Assembly: GCA_013398295.1 (NCBI GenBank)
Contig: VZSF01008218.1
Location: 465,052-529,051, forward strand
Length of the DNA: 64,000 bases
DNA from: Chionis minor
Taxonomy: Eukaryota > Chordata > Aves > Charadriiformes > Chionididae
Direction: 5' to 3'
The notes beneath the pieces are model-generated. The model was given only the letters and a program-made list of their open reading frames with translations, had not been told where the DNA came from and searched no databases. This document shows positions 34,201-50,822 of the stretch, in pieces. The position numbers were made by a program, and so were the translations under genes. Numbering within the stretch: position 1 is the first letter of the stretch; every line of letters starts with the position of its first letter.

Positions 34201-37200
34201 GAATACATTTACCTTCTAAGCCTGGAACATCTCTAAAGGAAAATAGTACCCAAGTAATAAATAGCAAGAGCAAAGCTGTTTAGTTTACATAACCTATCAT
34301 TTTGATTTTAGTAATTTGGTAGCATTCCTTTAACTCTCTCAGGTCCCTGGCATAGCCAGATTTTTATCAGTTTTCTCCCTTTTTTCTGTCAGCGCACTGC
34401 TAAATCTGTTGCATCCATCAAAATCTGAAAACATGAATTAAATGACAAAAATTGGAAACGAATCTAAAATAAAGCTGTTATACAAGTTAAAAATACGAAT
34501 CTAAATTTCAGCAGCAGCAAGATGATGACATATTATGCTTAGAAGCACGATTCAGCATCACAGTCAAAGATGTTTGTATTACTTTCCAGTGCAGAAGTTT
34601 CTGCTTTTGATGGAATGTTTTTAGCATTTTGTTCTACAATCTGACCGTGCAAGACAGCTTATTGTTTGCAGTGAGAGTACAGTTCTCTACCATCTATATT
34701 TTCTACTTATTACTTGGCCAAATTTTCCATATTAGATGTAAAATTAGATCACAGAACGTTGTTCTCTGTAGGCTAATTATTTTTTTTTTCCAGTTGTCAG
34801 GAAGATTACCTTTTAGATACCATATCATCTAGCACAGATGGGCTAGATGACTCTAGCACAAAGTCTGAGGTCCAGTTAAGCAAAGATGATGCCATTAGGA
34901 AAATGGCACCATTTTCAGTGTTTCTGTACTTTTTCCTACCCCTGTGAAGGACACAATCGACAGTGCTTAAAAATCCTAAAACTCTATGTTATCAGAAACA
35001 CTGGAGATGTGTGCAGTCTGCTCCAAAGTTTTTACTCCAAACTAATCAACATTAATTATCTCTTCTAAAGAGCTCTAGGACGACTTGTTAAAACCCATCG
35101 TACCTTCAACGAACCCCAGCTATTTAAAGTATGTTCTAAGTGATGTTTTCCGTATTTTCAATAGAAGCAGAGTTTCAGAGCTTATCACTCCATGACCCTT
35201 CCTGAATTTGGATTAAAAAGGATTAATATACTTATGGAGGCATTGCTACCATTAAATGACAACTTGCTTTCCAAGTCCATCCAAATATGCAAATATTAAT
35301 CTCAAATACGCAGAAGACAGCAAGACCTCTCGGCAGCTGAGCTCTGCTTTACCTTTGTCTATGCAGGAATTAGGTGTTGGCTATACCATCTTGAAGCAGG
35401 GCAAGGGAAAGACAGCTCTTTGGCATAGATGACCAATGTATTGAGTAGAAATGGGTATCAAATTATTGTCCTCTAAAGCACAGATTAGGCAGGGATGACT
35501 GATTTGCCATGCTTTGGTAGGATACTATCTACTTAGAGTTGTGCCCAAAAGTACAAACTAGAAAAAACAGGAAACTCAAGGAAACATGCCAAAGAGAAAC
35601 CTGCTGTAGGGAAAAAGAACTTTGCTACATCCAGTGACCATTCTCTCCTTGAAAATTACTTTTTAATTTATTTTACAGTAAGGCAACACAGAATGTTCCA
35701 CGTGTTACCTGACCTCTCTTTCGGGTTGCTACTTCTGAAACTACAGTGTAAAAGCCATTGTCCTACATGAAACGGCCATTAAAATTTTCATCGGTCTTAT
35801 TTCAAAAAGGGTAAAAGCATTATTCACGGGGAAAAAAAAAAATAACCTGGTGTGTCTGAATATAAAAACTATACAGCTTGTCCAACAAGTACTTTTTGGT
35901 AGGTACAGCTTTGTAGCATTGCCTATGGGTTATGACAAAACCAGAACAATCTAATGTCCATTTTGCCAAGCACTTACTGCTTATTAATTTCACTAAATGA
36001 TTTACAAGGTAAATTTACAGTCCAAACTTGAGTTCCTGAAGAAATGCATGTAGCTGCCTTTTTTTTTTTAACCTCCCAGTCTAAAAGTCTTGAGAAATTC
36101 AACCATGTTCAGCAAGCTTGGCATTAGCAATAACAAAAACAGGTATGTAAACATTAACTTTGCTGCCTTATACTACTTCAGGCAATGACTATGTCATATT
36201 CCTTAAGACGAGCAGAGAAATACCCAGTAGTGAATGAACAGCAGATCTTTACATAAAGTCAGAGTGTATTATCTTGCAAGCATCATATCTTATAAAGGAA
36301 GTATTATCTGACCGTACACCATACACTCAATTCCATATTCAAAAACAATGCAAAATATGCCTTTTTTAATTCGTCGATTTTTTGGAGAATAAATTAATTG
36401 GACACTTCACTGATGATGCTACTAAAATCAAGGTGACCCTTGCAATAAGAGGTTACTCCTCAGCAAGCTAACCTTGCAGAGAGGTGGCACTGAAGTTGGG
36501 AAACCTGGAGTTTGTTTTTCCAAGTGCCCATTACAACTCGATATAAAATGGCTTCACTTCCAGAAGAATGACAAGTTAGCATTTTGTATAATTTTCCCCG
36601 GCATTCAACAGGAACGAATTGCACTAAAATCAGGAATATGCTATTCTGAGAGGCTGTAACCGTGGGGTAGGACAAATGATAAGTACAAAGGCAAAGGAAG
36701 GACAAAGGCCAGATCTAAAGCCTGACTCATGCTGCAGGACACTGGTTTAAAAAAAGACTTGTGATTCTGCCTGTCTTTGCTCCTGTGAGTCACAAGGCAC
36801 GGGCCATAACTGCCAAAAACCCAGCGAGCATACTATGAAAGAAGATTTGAAAAGGAGTCAAGTATTTCAGTTCTAATCAACTGATACGATATAATGCATC
36901 CTAGCCACTGAACCTTCTTAAGTCTTTGAATTGCACAAAGAAAATATTTAAAATATAGATATGAGCAGGTACATACAGATATACTAATTATGAAAAATGG
37001 GTTATGAAAATGACACACCACTAAATTATATACGTAATTATGATCCAAGCACAATTAAAAAAAAAAAACCCATCAGTTTTCACACCAGATATGTGCCAAA
37101 CTTCATAAAATACTTATGCCTGTCCAAGAGAAGCGAGACCCTTTTACTCAGTGTAGACAATGATTCCTTGCACATCGTTTAAAATTTATATTGCAATAAC

Positions 37201-37639
37201 AACAAACAGTACTTCACACCAGTAGTTAGATTAAAGATTTAGGCATAAAATTTCATAGAAATCAAAGATTATGGTGTTTTAACTGATTTTTGGAAATGTA
37301 GTTGTCATGTAGGTCCATACACCACTTATCAGCATCCCTTATTTCACCCCAGGCCAGCACTAAAAAGTAGCCTTCAGCTATTCAAGTATTGTATCATGTT
37401 AAATATAAAGTCTGAGAACTGCAAGTGTCAATTCAGCACTAAGGCTGAATCAATAAATAAATCCACTAAGGAGAGCAGCATTCAAAACTCCTCTCTCAAA
37501 ATTCACGTCAGACAGAAAATCTATCTGCGATACGCCTACTGAGAAGCAAGTTCTCAGGGAGTTTCGTGTAACTAAAAGGTGAAATTCTAAATAATATATC
37601 CACTACCCACAGCAGCCTTTACATAACAGAGTATTGGTA

Positions 37640-37895
37640 AGAAAGAGGAAATGGCCTCAAGTTGCGCCAAGGGAGGTCTGACTGGATATTTGGAAAAGTT
37701 TCTTCACCAAAAGGGTTATCAAGCATTGGAACAGGCTGACCAGGGAAGTGGTTGACCCATCATCCCTGGAGGTATTTAAAAGACATGTAGATGTGAGGCT
37801 GAAGGACACGGCTTAGTGGTTAACTTGGCAGTGTTAGGTTAACAGTTGGATTCTATGATCTTAAAGGTCTTTTCCAACCTAAATGATTCTATGAT
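37640..37895 (+). mobile_element. CR1 LINE 3' fragment
   Basis: A short plus-strand CR1 tail of the same subtype as the copy at 39895-40300. It shares the run beginning gaggaaatggcctcaagttg, the GGAACAGGCTG and CCTGGAGGTATTTAAAAGAC blocks, and the 3' end AATGATTCTATGATG. Small indels break the frame. Confidence 0.9.
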
Positions 37896-39894
37896 GTTGG
37901 ATGTTGAAAAGGCAAGGGCTACAAAGGTTGGATTTTGAAAAAAAGAATACATAACAAAGGTCGTGAAAGGCATTCAAATCATATGAGGATTTCATATTTA
38001 TGCCACTGGGATGTATTTCTTCTTCTGTCACAAGGCTGAAGGTGCATTATATCCTCGAACAACCAAGGAGCTGCAGTGTAGATGAATGAGACTGGCATTA
38101 ACCGCCGGGTGACAGGGACTGGAAAGGAACCAACGTATCTCTGTAGGGCAGCATGAGCACACCTATACACAAAAACTTGGTACAGTTCTGAATGAAAGTG
38201 TTCCACAGAGTAAGGGGCTGATCAAAGACAAGTATAACCAGCATTTAAGAAGACAATAAAGATGACATAATTTACACTGAGCAGCAGAGTGACTAGGTGA
38301 GAACGGAGAAACAACCACACAAGAGTTTTGAGTACCTGGGAAATCTCATAAAGCAGTAGACTAAACCATTTTGCTCTCAGTCATGTTTGCTTCTGAGGGA
38401 ATACAACGCTTCCCTTTTGATTCTGCAAATTATCACCTCCAGATATCTTGACTTGAACACAAAACCTCCTGAAGTTGAACTTGACATTTAATGTACTAGT
38501 GGCCAATTCTTTTCAGGTAAACTTCCACAGCAATGCCACAATATTAGTATTTTTAATAAAGACAGCACTCCTTACAGGATAATGCTGAACAAAATGCCGC
38601 GTACACCTGCCCCTGCACAGCACACTTCTATCTGCCTTACTTTATAGAAGCTGATTTTAAAAGGCAAAGGAATTTCCTTGTATAAATGACTTAAAACTGA
38701 AACAAGAAAACGGCTTTAGAGAAAAAAAATCATATATTAGAAGTTTTATTTATATAGAAAACCACATTTTTCTAAGTTTAAATAGTATTTTTAAATTAAA
38801 AGATGCATTATTCTATTTTTGATCATGACCTGCCACGTGCTACATTTTTGCTAGCAACAAACAAAACAGCTGATAAAGTCAAATAGGCTGCTTTTCCAAT
38901 ATTTCAGCTTTTGACCTGAAGTAGCAACTAGGGAGATTTCATAAGAAAACCTACTTATAAAATTACCTGTGCAATTTTGAAGACAATATAAGCTTAGATA
39001 GTTGGAATCTAAACTACCAAGAAAATGTTAATTCTTTGGTTTCACATCCCTTTATGCACACCGGTAGACAAAGACCAAAATGTTTTGTAACTAGCATAAG
39101 CCTACATAAAATTTGCAAACACAATGCACTGATTTTTTTCAAAAATAATTAAAAAGTAAATGCCTGAATGAAAAAAAGTGCGCTCCGAAGTTTAGTAGCA
39201 GCTTATTTAACACTGTTGCATATTAAAAAGTTCCCTGAACAGAAGAAACTGGGAAAAACCAGCAGAAAGACCCAAAAACATGCACTTAATAAAGATCAAG
39301 CAAATCCTGCCCTCAGAGCATCATTAGCTTTCTTGGTAAAGACTTTTGGCAATCCATCAGGTACATCACTGCAGGGCAAGTAGTTATGTAGGAGTCAATA
39401 ACTTCAGAGACACTTCTGTGATGCAGAGAAATGTCCTTCCATTTACGGAATTCTCTGCTTTTTGTTTATGGATTTTCTCTGCTCTATTTCTACTTTTAAA
39501 TATTTAAGAAAGTTGATGATTAATAATGTTTTTCACATGTTTCAAAAGAAGTAACAATAGGCCTATTAATCAATCTTAGACAAAACAAAGAATTCCACTA
39601 CAAAGTAATTAAGTGGTCAAGAATTATATTTATGTATACATTTTAGAAAAACACCCGCACCCATTAGCTTGTCTGCTAAACGTTCTGTTTGAGTGATAAA
39701 GCTATAAATACTGATGTAATTTACTCAGCATTACCATAGTACTTATTAAATGGATCAAGAACCATTGTGTCTTGGAATTAATCTGGCATGTCTTCCTGGG
39801 AGTCTTGTCAGGTATGTGTTCTTGACCTTAAGTTATTTCATAATTTATTAATATTCTGGAGGAAAAGTAATATCCACACTAATAAAATTAACCA

Positions 39895-40300
39895 ATGATA
39901 CAGGAGCGGCTGAGAGAGTCGGGATTGCTTAGCCTGGAGAAGAGAAGGTTGAGGGGAGACCTTCTCACTCTCTACAACTCCCTGAAAGGAGGTTGTAGCC
40001 AGGTGGGGGTCAGTCTCTTCTCCCAAGGAACAAGCAACAGGACAAGAGGAAATGGCCTCAAGTTGTGCCAGGGGAGGTTTAGGTTGGATATTAGGAAAAA
40101 CTTCTTTACCCAAAGGGTTCTCAGGCATTGGAACAGGCTGCCCAGGGAGGGGGTGGAATCGCCGTCCCTGGAGGTATTTAAAAGACGGGTGGTCGTGGTG
40201 CTGAGGGACGTGGGTTAGGGGTGGTTTTGGCAGTGTAGGTTTATGGTTGGACTTGATAATCTTGAAGGTCTCTTCCAACCCAAGTGATTCTGTGATTCTA
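39895..40300 (+). mobile_element. CR1 LINE 3' fragment with open ORF2 tail
   Basis: A plus-strand CR1 3' end of about 0.4 kb. It keeps one open frame of 107 codons (39895-40218) reading [18 protein letters not shown] through [18 protein letters not shown] to VVLRDVG, the extreme C-terminus of CR1 ORF2. The usual 3' UTR follows, ending GTGATTCTGTGATTCTA. It is the least decayed CR1 copy here, so likely younger than the others. The long open frame on the opposite strand (40332-39838) is only its shadow. Confidence 0.92.
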
Positions 40301-43149
40301 GGGGATGTAATACTTGACAAGGAAGAGAACAAGGTCGTGACAAGCAGGGCTTGGAATCACATGTAAAGCAGGATGGCAACAAACTATATGCACTTGTTTA
40401 TAGGTAACTATAGACTTAAGACTGGATTTTTTTTTCCACTAAAAATGCTTTCTTGCTCAACCAGGTTTTCCCTCTCAGAAGGGGACAGGATGCGAAAAGA
40501 TGCAACAGGTCAAAGTAGTCCAGCTAGCCAGCTAAACTAGGAAGCACTTTTATTTTATAACTGGTATTAGCTATGATATTAACTTGCAATAGCTCCTCAG
40601 CGTTCGGAGAGCAAAAGGGCAAACCTGCCAGTCCTTCAACACAGGAAAAATCAAGGTACCGCTCTACCTACAGCCGCTCCCAATCACAGCAGAGTACAAA
40701 ACAGCGTCAATGAATTTAGGGTCAATTTTCTGTGCAGTGTTAAGTACCACTCAGACAGTGACAGACTGGGAACAGAAGACTACCTAAAATATCCAGTTTA
40801 CTTTGAATTCAGAGTTGAAGGGAAGCAAGCACACAGTTTCAATGAATGTCAGCTAGATGACAGGAACTAATGAGGCTTGAAACTGGTACTGTCCTTGTGT
40901 TTCTCCTCTGCTTCAGTGTCTTTCGGCTAACTTGTCTGACTTCCCATCAGTGGAGCAGAGAGGAGAAGCATATTTTCACACTAGCACGCAACAATATCCA
41001 TAAGAACTGGTTGTGGGTGTTATAACAAATACACAAGATTAACTTTTGCTATTGTACCAACTGAAAAGCCTGTCGTGAAATACCACTTTTCACAGGTACC
41101 CGGTCAAAACATACATGCTCTGTGAAAACCGAACTGATTAAGGTATCTTGAAGAAAGCAAAAAAAAATCAGTGTCTTCAATATAATACAAATGCGATACA
41201 GTCCAGTCAATGACGTACTATTGACATAGCGCCAAGCAAATTCCGTACTATTTTCATTAAATTCATTCTGATACCTGTTAGAAGGCATTTAAGCGTATGA
41301 AGAAATGTCACTGCACAGAAAAGTTGTGAATATGCACGTATACATAAAATACAACAATACACAATACTCTTAGGAAACTTTAAAGCATTTAGCTTCTATT
41401 ATATACAAAATAACTTATAAGTAAAACAACACAAAATGCTTTAAAGCTGTATAAAATACGCTAGCTTTGTAAAAAATATTGGAGAATTTGGATGCGTATT
41501 TGAAGTTTTTGCCAATAGATGGCAGAAATGCACAATACTTAACCAACAAAATCATTGCAAATTATTGCAAATTTAAGGTGCTAAGAAAGGGGTAGTTTTG
41601 AGACCTGTGGATATATCAAAAGACAGTAAACGATTATAAAGTTTTGGAGGTCATAATTCCTCTCTTTGAGTGCTAGCCTTACAATTTAGTTACAGCGCCT
41701 TTCTTTGTGGCGATATAATTAAAGTACTGCTCTAAGTTCCATTAAAATGTATATGTTTTCCAAAAGGGATAAAGTGTTCTGAAGTTTCCAATACAGTTTG
41801 AGGCTAAGCTATTCTGCAGAGTTATGTTAAAAAAGTTTACAAGGTATTGAAGCAAATGTTGTTTTCACGTCACAGATTTTTAACTAAAACTTCATCTTGA
41901 AGCACACTTGCTGGATGGCCAGGAGGCATTCACACCATCAGCTTAACTAGCTTTATAAGACATGATGTTTTTTCTCCAAAGCCATCTAACTCTTTCTACA
42001 GAGGGAAACCAACTTCATTCTCCAACCTGCAAAAATAGCTGAGTGTCTACCAGAGATGTTGGAAATACTCTCTTCAGACCGGGAATTGATACTAAGATCA
42101 CAAGCCTCATCCAAAATTACTTCCAATGTCTGTAACAGGACCTAGACAGAATTTGAGCAAGGACTAGAGAAAAGGATCCCCTCTTTTCCATAACTATGCT
42201 AAACACCACACAAAGAGATTCGTTCTCTATGCTGTGCACGTGTCTATATTTGCATCTGTTGTCTATCATCTTTTCTCCCCTTTAAATCTTGAATCATTTT
42301 CTGAAAAAATAGCATGGCTTGAGCAGCAACCTAGACTAAAAGGGATGTCAGAGAAGGAGGAGGAGGAAAAAAATCTTTCCGTTGGATCTATTAGGAAGCA
42401 AACGGTTTCTATCACTTGAAATTTTGTACAGTAGAATAGATGAAGCACTGAAAGCACACAGTCAGGAAAAGGAAATTGACTTTTAAACAGATCCTTTCTA
42501 TCTTTAATTTCTTTGATTCGATAATATGGGACACTACCAAATCCATATGTTAGGCCTTATTTAAATCACTGTAGTTCTAAGGCCGATTGTTCCTCATTCG
42601 CATGTCCTTGTAAATGTGAAACCAAGATCCTATTTGAGATGTTTAATCTTCCTCTAACAATACCAACCTGTCAAGACAATTTATTCCAATACAGTCTGCT
42701 CATAAAAATCAATATTTCGATATTTCCTTTTTCATAAGCATACAAGTACATGATAAAAGGCATTTCAGTTATTTGAAGTGCCTTTGCTACCACAGAAGAT
42801 AGAATAACATTTTTTAAGTGGTGTGTAGAGTGTTTTTAAATCATTACTGAATACAACTGGAAGATGTTCATTTGTTGCAAGGCTTAGCTATCCAAAGAAA
42901 AAGACCTGAACCTGAAACTTAGCTATGCTACTCAGATCACAGCGACTTTGTGTTAAAAAAAAATAAAAAAAAAAGAGGTTTACCATGGCAATATTTCTGC
43001 TGTTGCAAATTTTTTCTTTTCACCCAACAACCTTTTTAGCCTACCTTCACCTTAGACTGTAAAGTCAGTATCCAGACTCAGCAATTCACTGAAATCATTT
43101 GGCTGAAACTGTCAAAATTACCTGTAAAATCTCAAGAGCCAGAAATCCT

Positions 43150-43172
43150 CCCCCCCCCCCCCCCTTTTTTTT
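43150..43172. repeat. C15T8 homopolymer junction
   Basis: Fifteen C followed by eight T on the plus strand (A8G15 on the transcribed-RNA sense). Length may be unreliable in assemblies. Confidence 0.85.
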
Positions 43173-46100
43173 ATCACTCTTGCCTTGGGAAGATTCCCTC
43201 CACTCCACAGAAGCCTGCACTTGAAGTGCAGAACTGTCCTTCTGTCACCATCAGAAAGTCTTTTGTACAGTGTTGTGCAAAAAATATTTAAAATTTTATA
43301 AAGCATAGCTTTAGTTTATGTGTCGATATCTACACAAATACTACTGTTTGCAAAACAGTGTTGGCAAAAGGTCAAGGGGACCTAGCTGAAAATGAACATC
43401 AGTAAACACACTGATATTTGTATCTGTATAGTTTTAAGTAAGAGGATAAGAAATTTTTATACCAACTGTCGAAGCAATGTGTATCACTGAATTGCAGATT
43501 CATTAAAATTTTCTTCCCGTTCTCTACTCCTCCCCAGTCTTTCAATAATATGTAGATTATTCCATGTGCCAGCTGTATTCTGTTCGTGCACTTCCTTTTC
43601 TTATGCTACCAAAAATGATAGCCCAGAAATCCTTTCTAAAGGGGTATCATTTACCCCTTATCATTAAGGGTAATCTAAAAATTTGGTGGTTTGCCGGTTT
43701 AAATCACTGTTGTGCCTTCACCTGTACATGGGACAGTGAATGCCCTACCATGACAAACCTTTTGATGGAAAAGCATAATCTGATCCGTCTTGCATATTGA
43801 ATTTTGTTTGCATACAGGAATCTAGGTGGAAGGTTAGATTTGAAACAACCTTCCTTATGAATATTGATGGAAATTTTCATTCATATACAGCATTTTGAGA
43901 TACAGAAAAACATTTTATGAACAACTGAATGCAAAAGGGCACAGGGAAAGTGAAAGGCTTCACGTACGAAGAATTACATAATACCTGAATGGTGGAATTG
44001 CTTAACTAGCATAGAAAAAGGAAAAAGCTCAATAGCTTTCCACTATAATACATTAAAAGATGATACATTCAGACCACGTGTCCTCTGCTATACTCCACAT
44101 CTTCCTATGAGCATTTAGTGCTGTGAAGGCAAAGTTTATTTTTGATTTAGGATGGTTTGGATTTTTTAAATACTGCTTAAACTGTCCATTTGTACTGAGT
44201 TTATTGTCAGTCAGTTAAACCAGGACAGTTGTTGGGAAATTGCAAATTCAGCGAGTCACATTCTGGTGACTTCCAGACTGTCTAGTACTTAAAGGAACTC
44301 ATCCCAGCTGGCTGACGTGAATCAATAGTGAAATAAACTGGAAAGACCCCGATGCACAAACACAACCCAGACAAACGCATCGTATTTGGGCTCCTAAATG
44401 ATCTTAAAATTTAAGGCATATGAAGGATTCTGCGTAATCAGTAAGAAGTTCTTAAAACATGCAAAGAATTACTGGGATGCACTGATTTCCAAACCTGTTA
44501 AATGATATTCACATTGCCTAACGTTAAGCACTCCCTATTTCCTTGCCTCCCTAGGCTAAACTCCCTGCAATTCCAATTTCCACAGGGACACTTGGTGCAA
44601 AAACTTGGTGTTCTGAATCACCCTCTGCACAAAGATATATCTCTCAACTACAGGAATCATATAAAAGGAAAAGGAAAAGCAGGAATCTAACCCAAAACTG
44701 TAAATAATACGATCCAAACACCCTCCTTTCCCCTCCACTCACACTGCCAGTCCTGCTACTGTATTACCTACAAGTATGTCCAAAGTATTTAAGCTCCACA
44801 GGCAGAGTGAATTTTGCCATCTCTTTTAGACGGTGTAAAGGAACAGACCATTTTCATTAATACACTTCACAGCGTGTTTGCTTAAAATCTTTCATCACAG
44901 CATCTCAAAAAAATAATTTGCTGATCTAAATTACAGCTATGTTAGAGACCCCAATAATTCACATTTTTGAGTTAGTGTATTATTTCACTAAGGAGGATTT
45001 TCTTTAAAGTGAAAACCCTGTTGGAATAAATACAGTGGAAGCAGGTGCAAAGCTCAAACATTGTAAATACATCACTCCTACGATGACTACGTTATAAAAA
45101 AAATCTGTGCCTCAGCAGGTGATAAATGTCTCAGGAGGATTCTGTGAGAAAACAGCTAAAGTGGGACTACAAACAAGAAATCAAGAAAAAGTGACACAGA
45201 TGTAATTAAGAGTGACGGAAATCCTTTCAGCCCTATGAATAACTAAGTACAATGCTTAACTCTGCCTACAAAACAACATAAATCTTGTACAAACTATCCG
45301 GCAGAAACTGCTAAATGGGCAGACACTCTCATTATTCCTGTTGGTGCTGCTCGTTAGATTGCTGTGTCATCATGAGTCAGTCAATTATTCAGTCACTTTC
45401 ACAATGGGCATTCGTCTCAAATAATTATATCTCTGCCTCGTTTTCCAAATTTGGATCCCGTGATTCTAGTTGTGCTCTTAGATAGCCTTCATCTCCAACG
45501 ACTTCTATCTCAAAGTTCAGGGAAACTCTGTTATATCACATCCAAGCGTGAAAATACATCCCTTTAATTCACATAATGCAAAGAATCGGGGATTGAGTTA
45601 TAGGCTAGTGAAATCAGCAATTTCCATTGCAGCATAAGCTTGGTTTTCTATTTACACGCCTTCTTTTTTAGTTGATTTCCTATCATAATATGGAACTGTA
45701 TGACATTTTCTCCTTCAGAAAGCATTACTTCATTTTATATAGGAGACAGAAGTATGTGAAGACGACAGTAATCATACGAGGCTCTGTACTGATTTTTTTC
45801 TGGCTGTTTCACTCTTTTTCTTTGGCATAATAATAATCACTGACGTATACAGTATAAACTCTAACATGATTATACAGTTATTAATCTCTGTTCATACACA
45901 GTAATTCATCAATAATTTTTGCATCTTTGCACTTCTGTATCAAGTTGAAAATGTAATACTGTAAAAGATCCTCTGGTTTATTTTCCTTTCCACGTGAATC
46001 ACTTAAGATGACCACTCTTGTCAGTTTTCAGGGACAACGAGTGCTTGTATTTCTGGAGAAATGGATTGTCAAACTGTGAAGTTTCACAAAGTATGCCATT

Positions 46101-46786
46101 TTTAGGAAGTTTTCCCTGAATAAAGACTCCCAAACTTTGAGTTTCATTTTACTTAACTGGAGACAACATGCAATTTGTACAAGAAACTTCGTATGCCACA
46201 TTACGAGTATTCTTAAATTGATTTATTTTGCCTGCTCTGCTTCATTTTGTATTCCTGTTTGCATGTGGCATATTCTTTTCTCATGCATTCCTAGCAGTCC
46301 TACACAAACGTTAAGCTCAGTAAGTGCCTAAACAAATCTTCCAATCTGTTGTTTCAGTGGATTTAAAATTTAGCTATATTTGGGTCAAAATGCGAAGAAG
46401 ATTTGTTGATTTCATAGTTGACATGATTCATGACAATCCAGTTCAGTGAATGAATGGTCTGGATCACCTGTTCAGGTTGTAAGCTGCGACGATTACATCA
46501 AATTAATAATTTTATAAAAAATAGCCTCACGTTACATAGCAATTCCAAGCTAGAGTACACCACCACTTTCAGTAGGAGATTATTATTAATGAATCGAGAA
46601 CAAAATGGACTCAAAGTGCTTTTTCTGACATAACCCACCTGTCTGCTGAAATGTCAAATTCACTGCAAAAACAACCTTGGTAACATTCTTCTCCTTACGT
46701 GATGCCACAAGATGAATAAATTCTCCATCAAAATGTGCAAAGTTGAAATATTTTTACAGCAGCTATTAAAAGGAAAAACTATTTTA

Positions 46787-49625
<2,839 letters not shown>

Positions 49626-49719
49626 ACGCAAGCCAAAGTAGAGTAGGAAGAACACATTGAAAGCCATGTCGATCTGTAACGTGAAATCTTTGTAGAAATT
49701 CTGGCAGGATTCTATTGGG
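49626..49719 (-). CDS. KCNMA1: KCNMA1 exon: end of S1-S2 loop and S2
   Basis: This 94-nt exon runs from an acceptor preceded by a T-rich tract (ttctttcaaatag) to the donor gtaagt. The first base completes the Asn136 codon. Then 31 codons begin [12 protein letters not shown] and end YFGLR, residues 137-167. It encodes the outer part of the S1-S2 loop, with Cys141, and the S2 helix with the voltage-sensor residues Asp153 and Arg167. The protein looks identical to the mammalian sequence as I know it. The exon ends in phase 0 after CGT, and the next exon begins with TTC, giving the expected R-F-I-A-A-N join. The preceding exon (S1) was not found in the remaining 14 kb to the right. Confidence 0.96.
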
Positions 49720-50226
49720 CTATTTGAAAGAAAAAAAAAAAAATTGGAGTAAATTGTTAATATATGAGTTTCTACTCTGGTGAGATTTTTATGCATTTCA
49801 TTAAAGACCTTGGTTCAGAAATCACGTATCTGTTTTCCAGTCATTTACAAGATACAAGCAAGCATTTCAAATGAATTATTTCATTCATTCAGTTAGTCAT
49901 TCATACAGTCTTTATATTCACCTCTTCAGGTAATACCTGAGAAATAACATGCAGATACCTTTAAGAAAGGACAAGCAGGAGAATATCTCAGGATTCCTTA
50001 ACCCCACATTAACCCTTAAAGAACTGACTTCTTTCTATAGGAGGTATACCTATGATACTTTAGGAACAAACCTAACCAGCATACAGCTACGGTGAAATAT
50101 TATGTGTTTTTAATTCATGCCATAGTATAAACCTTAAAAAAAAAAAAAAAAGCAGTTGCTTAGGAATACATTACCCATTAGCAACCTGGGGTACTTAGTC
50201 TTGTAGAATCCCTTGTTTATTCAAAG

Positions 50227-50279
50227 TTTTTTGGTTTTGGGTTGTTGGGGTTTTTTTTGGTTTGTTTTTTTTTTTTTTT
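50227..50279. repeat. T/G-only low-complexity tract
   Basis: Fifty-three bases of only T and G with GG, GGG, GGGG and GG runs, ending in 15 T. On the RNA sense strand of the gene this is an A/C-rich tract. Confidence 0.8.
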
Positions 50280-50745
50280 CTCACTTCGTTTTGGTGTATG
50301 GCTATTTAATGTACTTTATGTACAATACTATGAGCTCAGCAGAAAAGCAGCATAGCCGACTGGTAACATTAAATAACAAAATAATTTGAGGAATTTGAAG
50401 CAGTACTCTAAGGGTTAATTTCTGCATGCAGGTTAATTAAAATATCTTTTTGTGTGTCAAGCAGCCACTGCAAATTCTAGCTTATTATGCTTTATTTAAG
50501 AGTGGGACAGGTCCAAAGCATACTCTATACAAACTGGTACTTTATAGACAGACTTTTATCTAAGAAAGGAGACAACTTGCACGGATAGGATTAGTGATTT
50601 ATTTGTGAGATTTCCAAAATAGGTTGGTGAAGCCACAGAATGGTGTTGAAGTCACAGACCACAATGAAAGTCAAGTCTCAATATATGTTGTATATACCAT
50701 ATATACATAATGTGCCATCATATATACATCTATATACACACATAT

Positions 50746-50822
50746 ATTGCAAATGATCATGTATTCATCACAACTGTAATAACGTGGAAAACTAGAACAA
50801 AGATCATTTGATCATTTGCAAT
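50746..50822. repeat. 14-bp inverted repeat with 49-nt spacer
   Basis: ATTGCAAATGATCA at 50746-50759 is repeated as its exact reverse complement at 50809-50822. The left side adjoins a TATATA/CACA-rich stretch (about 50683-50745). Confidence 0.75.

Noticed and set aside
39838..40332. 164-codon open frame on the minus strand, the longest in the window
   Set aside because: It is the antisense of the CR1 copy at 39895-40300; the protein resembles nothing and the plus strand encodes the real CR1 ORF2 tail.
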